Shown here in pieces: positions 51,110 through 55,614 of a DNA stretch of 55,614 nucleotides. The stretch is from Thermoprotei archaeon (GTDB lineage Archaea; Thermoproteota; Thermoprotei; Thermoproteales; B15-G16), in the NCBI GenBank assembly GCA_003649205.1, contig QMRC01000012.1, forward strand, positions 1-55,614, read 5' to 3'. Every line of letters begins with the position of its first letter. Position 1 is the first letter of the stretch. A model generated the notes under the pieces. It did not search any database. It was not told where the DNA came from and worked only from the letters and a program-made list of their open reading frames with translations. A program made the translations under genes and the position numbers.

Positions 51110-53239
51110 TCAGAGGTGTTTGATACCATAATCAAATACCGCAACATAGACCATTATGCCGTTAACTGTCCTTTCAGCACTAGTCAACACTACCGATATG
51201 TACATGATGTAATCAGCCCCTATGCCTATTGCATGCTCTTTAGCTTCCCTAATACACATCTTCCTCAACGATTCAAGGACGCTAGGAGCCTCTTCATAGC
51301 TTGCAAACCGAATCTTTGTCTCAACAACCGCTACTACCTTTCCCTTCTCAGACAATATTATAAAGTCAGGCTTGCCCGGCTGCCCGAGCATTTCAATCGT
51401 GAAGTCCTTGAGCTTAAGTGCTTCTGATATGTACCTACGCAGTACTCGGTGATGTAGTAGCTTCTGTGCTATGTACTCTCCAATGTAGCCTTTACTTCGT
51501 GAATCTAATGTAAGGTATGTAAACAGCAAGTTAGGTTTCACAAAGATCCCTATGTATCCTTCAGACTCCATGACTATCAGGTTCTTCTCCACTAGTTGTT
51601 TTGCTTTTGCTCTTGGTATGGTTTCGTATATTTGCTTTAGTTCTGGTAGCTTGAAGTACCTCGTGTATGGTCTTTGTGGTTCGTGGAATCTTATGTAGTA
51701 CCCTATGACTTGTTCTCTCTCGTTTCTTACTGGTATGATGTCTAGTATTTTCCAGGCTTTTACTACTCCTTCTGCTTTTGTTACTATGTTCCAGTGTAGG
51801 TTGTTTGGTTGGAGGACTAGGTGTAGTTCTAGGTCTCCTCTCTTGAATACGATGTATGGTGATCTGTAGCCTGCGTACTGTGGTCTTAGTTCTCCTTGGA
51901 TGGTGGTGGTTCCTGGTAGTTTGAGTACTGGTTTCTCGTCTATGACATCTATCTCGAGTACTTGTCTTAGCTTTGGTTCTATGGTGTTTATCCACCTATC
52001 TAGTACTTGTTTGAGGGTTGTCTGTTCGAGGACTATACCTATCCACTGTCCTGTGTACTTCTTGAGGTGTAGCTTGATCTTGTCTACCTTGGTTAGGTAT
52101 CTTAGCTGTATTTCCTGTACTCCCCATTCGTTGATTAGTTTTAGGGTATAGAGCCCTGGTTTCTGTACCATGTACTTGCTGAAGGTCTTTGGTATTGCTA
52201 CTGTTCCTGTCTTTGGTACCTTGGCTACGTATCCTCTTCCTGTGCTGAGTGTTCTTACCCAGGTCTCGATTAGTGTTGTTACTTCGTGTCTTGGTGTTGT
52301 CTTGAGTTGTGTCCTTATGTACTGTATGATCTCTGGGTCATCTCGGTAGAGTTTCTTTACTAGTTCTCTCAGTTGTCTTAGGTAGGTGTTTGCTATGTGG
52401 TGTGTTGTTGGGTAGAGTTTTCCTAGTGCTCTGATTGCTACCTCTATGAGTGCTGTTGCTAGGAGTTGTGCTGCTGCTCTCTCCTTTACTTCCTTTGGTA
52501 CGTCTGGTCGTACTATGGCTGCTGCTAGTGTTCCTAAGGTTCCTGGGTATGTTTCGGTTAGTGCTGTTAGTGGGTCGTATCCTCTAAGTACGTCGTCTAT
52601 GGCTTTGGGTATTCCGAGGTTCACTATATTGCCTATGTGGTAGAGTAGTGCTATGGTGTGGATGAGTACTGGTGTGTCTAGTCCTGTTGCTTCTCTTATC
52701 CTCTCTAAGCTATCTCGGTAGTCCTGTACGAGGTATGCTGGTGATTCTCTGTATACCTCTATGACTTGTCTAAGTACGTTACCTATGTCTACGGTGCTTA
52801 CCTGTACTCTGTAGCTCTTAGGTACTTTGCTTCCGTTGATCTCTATCGGTATGGTTAGGGTTATGGTGTTGTTGCTTATCTCTACCTTGGTTTGGTTTAG
52901 TAGGTATGTTACGTTTCCTACGGTGATGTAGTTTCCTATCTCTGTGATTGCTTTTGTGAGGTTTCCTGTTTCTAGGTACTTATCGAGTACGTTGCTGCAC
53001 CTAGTTACTCTTAGTCCTGGGTACTTGATTGCTAGGTATGTTGTTGAGAGTGCTAGTCCGATGATGAGTATTCCTAGGAATTTCCTTAGTGCTCTGTCAC
53101 TTACTACGTACCTACCTAGGAGGAACCACATGAGTATGGTTGCTAGTGGTAGTGGTGACTTCACGAGTAATCCGGCTATTGCTGATGCTATTGTTACTAG
53201 GATTAGTAGTATCCTGAGGATTTTGGTTACTGGGGTCAC
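51110..53239 (-). CDS. Membrane-anchored protein with a C-terminal PD-(D/E)XK nuclease-like domain
   Basis: This 709-residue protein has residues 5-72 with three membrane helices (ILLILVTIASAIAGLL and two more). The middle 500 residues are soluble, mixing helices and beta-rich parts. Residues 590-690 show a restriction-endonuclease-like core: IGEYIAQKLLHHR, then GKPDFIILSEKGKVVAVVETK, giving E, D and E-x-K. Such domains cut nucleic acid. The anchor suggests a membrane-localised nuclease, perhaps for defence or DNA uptake; this is inference. GTG start. The coding strand is A/C-rich, opposite to its neighbours. Confidence 0.7.
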   Translation of the reverse strand: MTPVTKILRILLILVTIASAIAGLLVKSPLPLATILMWFLLGRYVVSDRALRKFLGILIIGLALSTTYLAIKYPGLRVTRCSNVLDKYLETGNLTKAITEIGNYITVGNVTYLLNQTKVEISNNTITLTIPIEINGSKVPKSYRVQVSTVDIGNVLRQVIEVYRESPAYLVQDYRDSLERIREATGLDTPVLIHTIALLYHIGNIVNLGIPKAIDDVLRGYDPLTALTETYPGTLGTLAAAIVRPDVPKEVKERAAAQLLATALIEVAIRALGKLYPTTHHIANTYLRQLRELVKKLYRDDPEIIQYIRTQLKTTPRHEVTTLIETWVRTLSTGRGYVAKVPKTGTVAIPKTFSKYMVQKPGLYTLKLINEWGVQEIQLRYLTKVDKIKLHLKKYTGQWIGIVLEQTTLKQVLDRWINTIEPKLRQVLEIDVIDEKPVLKLPGTTTIQGELRPQYAGYRSPYIVFKRGDLELHLVLQPNNLHWNIVTKAEGVVKAWKILDIIPVRNEREQVIGYYIRFHEPQRPYTRYFKLPELKQIYETIPRAKAKQLVEKNLIVMESEGYIGIFVKPNLLFTYLTLDSRSKGYIGEYIAQKLLHHRVLRRYISEALKLKDFTIEMLGQPGKPDFIILSEKGKVVAVVETKIRFASYEEAPSVLESLRKMCIREAKEHAIGIGADYIMYISVVLTSAERTVNGIMVYVAVFDYGIKHL

Positions 53240-53428
53240 GTGGGGGCCCTTTCTCTAGTTGATCAGAATCGATTATAGTCTCGTAGAGTGTTGGTTATGT
53301 GATTTCATAGAGCTACGTTACTGTACTGTACTACTGATTGATCTAGTGTGTTCCTGTGTTCGGTTGAGTCTGTGTTGGTGTAGGTATGTTATTTAGCTCC
53401 CTCTGTACTGTGGTTTATTGGGTGGGTT

Positions 53429-53956
53429 TTGTTGGGTTGTATTGTTTGGGTTCCTAGGAGGATTGTTAAGGAGATTGAGAGGAGGGGTTTGTGTGTTGAG
53501 GATGTTTTAGTTGAAGTTCTTGCTGAGAAGTTTAATCTTGATTCTCAGAGTGTTGCTGAGGTTCGTCTTGAGCTTGCTGAGAAGTACTTGGAGGAAGCTA
53601 GGAGCTATGTTGAGAAGGGTGATGCTGTTCAAGCAAGTGAGAAGTTGTATAAGGTTGTTGAGGAGTGTGTGAAGGCTCTTGCTGAACTCCTTAACCTTCC
53701 TGAGGTTGAGAAGGCTAAGAGGTTAGGGAGGTGGTTTACTTGGCTTCTTGGTAGTGCTTCTTCGAGGGCTTCTAAGGTGCTTGGTGAGCCGAGGATTGAG
53801 TTTGTCTGGGGTATTGCGTATGACCTACATGTCTGGGGTTTTCATGAGGTGAAGTACGGTATTGATGTTGTTGAGATGAGATTTCCTCATATTGAGTGGC
53901 TTCTACGGTACACTAAGGAGAAGGTGAAGGAGCTTTCGAAGGGTTCTCAGAGGTAG
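53429..53956 (+). CDS. PaREP1 family protein
   Basis: This 175-residue HEPN-like helical protein has LELAEKYLEEARSYVEKGD, VQASEKLYKVVEECVKAL, GRWFTWLLGSASSRASKVLG and LHVWGFHEVKYG. It is the closest relative of the PaREP1 protein at 48.8 kb but uses mostly T- and G-ending codons where the other uses A- and C-ending ones. The start is uncertain (TTG at 53429 or 53432). It is followed by another PaREP1-type gene and an MNT-HEPN gene. Function of PaREP1 proteins is not established. Confidence 0.8.
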   Translation: MLGCIVWVPRRIVKEIERRGLCVEDVLVEVLAEKFNLDSQSVAEVRLELAEKYLEEARSYVEKGDAVQASEKLYKVVEECVKALAELLNLPEVEKAKRLGRWFTWLLGSASSRASKVLGEPRIEFVWGIAYDLHVWGFHEVKYGIDVVEMRFPHIEWLLRYTKEKVKELSKGSQR

Positions 53957-54017
53957 CTTAGTGTGTTTAGCTACCTTAATTTACCTGTTAACTCATTTAC
54001 TGATTGAGGTGGGAAGA

Positions 54018-54518
54018 GTGGAGTTCACTGTTATTGAGGTTCCTGATGTTGTTTATGAGGTCCTTGCTCGAAAGGCTAAGTACTTGGGTAGGACGGTAGT
54101 AGATGTGATTGTGGACTCTGTAATCTCTAATCTCGATCCTGAATCCAGAGTTGAGGTGTACCTCAAACTCCATGATAAGTACCTTAGCGATGCTGAGGAT
54201 CTGTATAGGAGAGGTGACCTTACTCAAGCTAGTGAGAAGTACTGGGGTGCTGTCTACGCTATCTTGAGTGCTATTGCCGAGTCGGGAGGGTTGCCACATT
54301 TTAGACATGGTCATTTTGAGGAATTGATTGAGTTACTTAGTGAGGAGCTTAATGACCGTGAGTTACCTAAGCTCTTCGCTAGTGCTGAGAGACTTCACGC
54401 AAATTTCTACCATGGTTTTCTCAGGAAGTTTGGATTTGAGATTCATCGTGAAGACGTGCTTAAGCTAGTTGAGAAGCTTCGTAATTACCTAACTGAGCTT
54501 AGGAGTACTCGGTGCTAG
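54018..54518 (+). CDS. PaREP1-like protein, second in tandem
   Basis: This protein of about 166 residues begins MEFTVIEVPDVVYEVLARKA, the usual N-terminal pattern of PaREP1 proteins, then LHDKYLSDAEDLYRRGDL and LTQASEKYWGAVYAILSAIA. It ends in a basic helix. GTG at 54018 is chosen because GAGGTG lies 5-6 bases upstream; a longer frame from 53961 adds an unlikely leader. It follows the first PaREP1 gene by about 60 bases and precedes the fused MNT-HEPN gene by 49 bases. Confidence 0.75.
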   Translation: MEFTVIEVPDVVYEVLARKAKYLGRTVVDVIVDSVISNLDPESRVEVYLKLHDKYLSDAEDLYRRGDLTQASEKYWGAVYAILSAIAESGGLPHFRHGHFEELIELLSEELNDRELPKLFASAERLHANFYHGFLRKFGFEIHREDVLKLVEKLRNYLTELRSTRC

Positions 54519-54567
54519 GTCTACTAGGTACCTCATTCTCAACTCTAGATGTGTGGGGTAACTTAAA

Positions 54568-55401
54568 ATGAAGGACAGATCATCTATGAATGTCATTGAT
54601 AGGCTCAAGAAGGTTTTCATCAAGTATCCTCAGGTTCTCCTAGCGTATCTCTACGGTAGCTATGCTAGGGGTTGTCCTAGTCCATTAAGTGATGTCGATA
54701 TAGCTATCTTGACTAGTGATCGTGGTGTAGTGCTTGATCTCGTAGCTGATGTAGCTAGAGAACTTGGTATACCTGAGAGTCAGGTATCGATTACTGACTT
54801 GGAGCTTATGGATCCTCTAATTAGGTTGAAGATACTTCGTGAAGGTGTTGAACTTGTTAATAGGGGTGTTGATACTCGATCACTTCTCCCTCGTGATCAG
54901 TCCTATGTCGAGGTCTATGAACTTGAGGAGAGGTCGAGTTCTCTAAGTTGGTTGAGAGGTGATCCTATAGATATTGTCTTGATTAGGGATGTAGTTGCTA
55001 GAATTCATGAGGATGTTCGTGATCTAGAGGAGTTACTTAGCTTTGGTTTTGAGAGGGTTATTGGTGATAAGCATTTGAGGAAGTCCTTTGAGAGAACGAT
55101 GCAGACTCTCATAGAGTCTATGGTGGATCTACTGAGACATATCGTAGCTGGGTTGAATCTGGGTGTAGCGATGTACTACAGGGACTACGTTGATTTTGCT
55201 GTTAAGGGGGGTGTCATCTCTAGTGATGTAGCTGAGCAACTACGGAGATTCATACCGATTAGACATGCACTAGTACACAGGTACCGTAGTCTGGATTACG
55301 AGAAGTTATGGGGTGAAGCTCCTAAACTAGTACAGTTAGCTAATCAACTAGTTAGTGAAGTTAGGGAATTCCTGAAGAGGAGATTGGGGCTCAAGGTATA
55401 G
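54568..55401 (+). CDS. Fused nucleotidyltransferase-HEPN protein (MntA-HepT in one chain)
   Basis: This 277-residue protein has an N-terminal minimal nucleotidyltransferase with LYGSYARGCPSPLSDVDIAI, the GSx10DxD core. The C-terminal 145 residues form a HEPN (DUF86/HepT) domain with RHALVHRY, the Rx4HxY motif that in HepT is the RNase centre and the Tyr modified by MntA. In two-gene systems MntA neutralises the HepT toxin by adding AMP to that Tyr. Here both parts lie in one polypeptide. It follows two PaREP1 proteins. Self-modification is inferred, not seen. Confidence 0.85.
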   Translation: MKDRSSMNVIDRLKKVFIKYPQVLLAYLYGSYARGCPSPLSDVDIAILTSDRGVVLDLVADVARELGIPESQVSITDLELMDPLIRLKILREGVELVNRGVDTRSLLPRDQSYVEVYELEERSSSLSWLRGDPIDIVLIRDVVARIHEDVRDLEELLSFGFERVIGDKHLRKSFERTMQTLIESMVDLLRHIVAGLNLGVAMYYRDYVDFAVKGGVISSDVAEQLRRFIPIRHALVHRYRSLDYEKLWGEAPKLVQLANQLVSEVREFLKRRLGLKV

Positions 55402-55406
55402 AGGAC

Positions 55407-55614
55407 CTACTCCCTAAGTGCTACCGATATGACGTCTCTTGGTGCTACCTTCTCACATTGCTTACTCACCATAGTCTTCAGAATCCAGTAGTAGATAGGT
55501 ACCTGAAAACTCCACACCTTACCTACCCAAGGTTCACTTGGTACTTTACTCAATCTCCGTAACCTAGCATCAACACGAATCACGACACTATTCCTGAGAA
55601 GGAACTCACATAAC
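55407..55614 (-). CDS. C-terminal part of an unknown protein cut by the window end
   Basis: On the minus strand a frame is open from the window edge to TAG at 55407-55409, about 68 codons. It reads FLLRNSVVIRVDARLRRLSK, then PSEPWVGKVWSFQVPIYYW and KVAPRDVISVALRE at the end. Amino acid composition is normal for a coding region. The start is beyond the window. No family was recognised. It converges with the MNT-HEPN gene across only 5 bases. Confidence 0.6.
   Translation of the reverse strand, partial: LCEFLLRNSVVIRVDARLRRLSKVPSEPWVGKVWSFQVPIYYWILKTMVSKQCEKVAPRDVISVALRE

Noticed and set aside
1..55614. CRISPR array or intact insertion sequence
   Set aside because: No regularly spaced repeat and no full transposase with terminal inverted repeats was found on reading both strands.

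Overview
The window looks like a chromosomal segment of a thermophilic archaeon of the Thermoproteota (Crenarchaeota, class Thermoprotei). Supporting signs are an archaeal elongation factor 2, deoxyhypusine synthase, an archaemetzincin, a NurA/HerA pair, a short crenarchaeal-type lysine methyltransferase, archaeal NadM, several PaREP1-family proteins, a tRNA-Tyr with a bulge-helix-bulge intron, and a dense set of archaeal C/D box guide RNAs. The order cannot be fixed from the sequence. No rRNA, CRISPR array or intact insertion sequence was seen.

Layout. 1-7.2 kb: two energy-coupling-factor (ECF) transporter sets, one cut by the window start, with a flavoprotein and two unknown genes between them. 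7.3-9.3 kb: archaemetzincin, a second HExxH protein and a Trm112-like protein. 9.3-9.5 kb: two C/D guide RNAs on opposite strands. 9.5-13.9 kb: nucleotide-loop assembly of cobalamin (cobZ, cobT, cobS and a CobY fused to an asparagine-synthase-like domain). 13.9-14.8 kb: no intact gene, with a decayed coding remnant. 15-23.5 kb: EF-2, an HTH coiled-coil protein, DUF72, a YchF/Ygr210-like GTPase, small zinc proteins, a metallo-beta-lactamase and a macro domain protein. 23.9-26.5 kb: tRNA-Cys, a thioredoxin-reductase-like flavoprotein, two guide RNAs and PRPP synthetase. 26.5-32.3 kb: a CARF-like/wHTH regulator, nurA-herA and prepilin peptidase. 32.3-38.1 kb: a long minus-strand run with N-glycan lipid-carrier synthesis, deoxyhypusine synthase, lysine methyltransferase and a radical SAM enzyme. 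38.2-42.2 kb: a metallo-beta-lactamase, then a compact methyltransfer module of MetE-like, corrinoid and MttB-like proteins. 42.2-49.8 kb: AsnRS, a DUF401 permease, and a plus-strand operon with radical SAM, NadM and CinA-like genes, a PaREP1 protein and an aspartic-protease-like protein. 49.8-55.6 kb: intron-bearing tRNA-Tyr, a tandem gene duplication, a membrane-anchored PD-(D/E)XK protein, two PaREP1 proteins and a fused MNT-HEPN protein.

How the genes connect. Cobalamin assembly at 9.5-13.9 kb could supply the corrinoid protein at 40.1 kb. That protein sits between an MttB-type methyltransferase without pyrrolysine and a MetE-type zinc methyltransferase, which suggests methyl transfer from a methylated amine or betaine to homocysteine through a corrinoid. 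Eight candidate C/D box RNAs, five of them with the same 49-nt geometry, and one K-turn hairpin that may be an H/ACA RNA occupy gaps that would otherwise look empty. Some guides match the universal 16S 530 loop, a conserved 23S segment and, by inference, the wobble positions of tRNA-Leu(CAG) and tRNA-Lys(UUU).

Base composition changes sharply at the tRNA-Tyr gene near 49.8 kb, from A/C-rich to G/T-rich on the plus strand. Two PaREP1 paralogues on either side encode similar proteins with nearly opposite synonymous codons.
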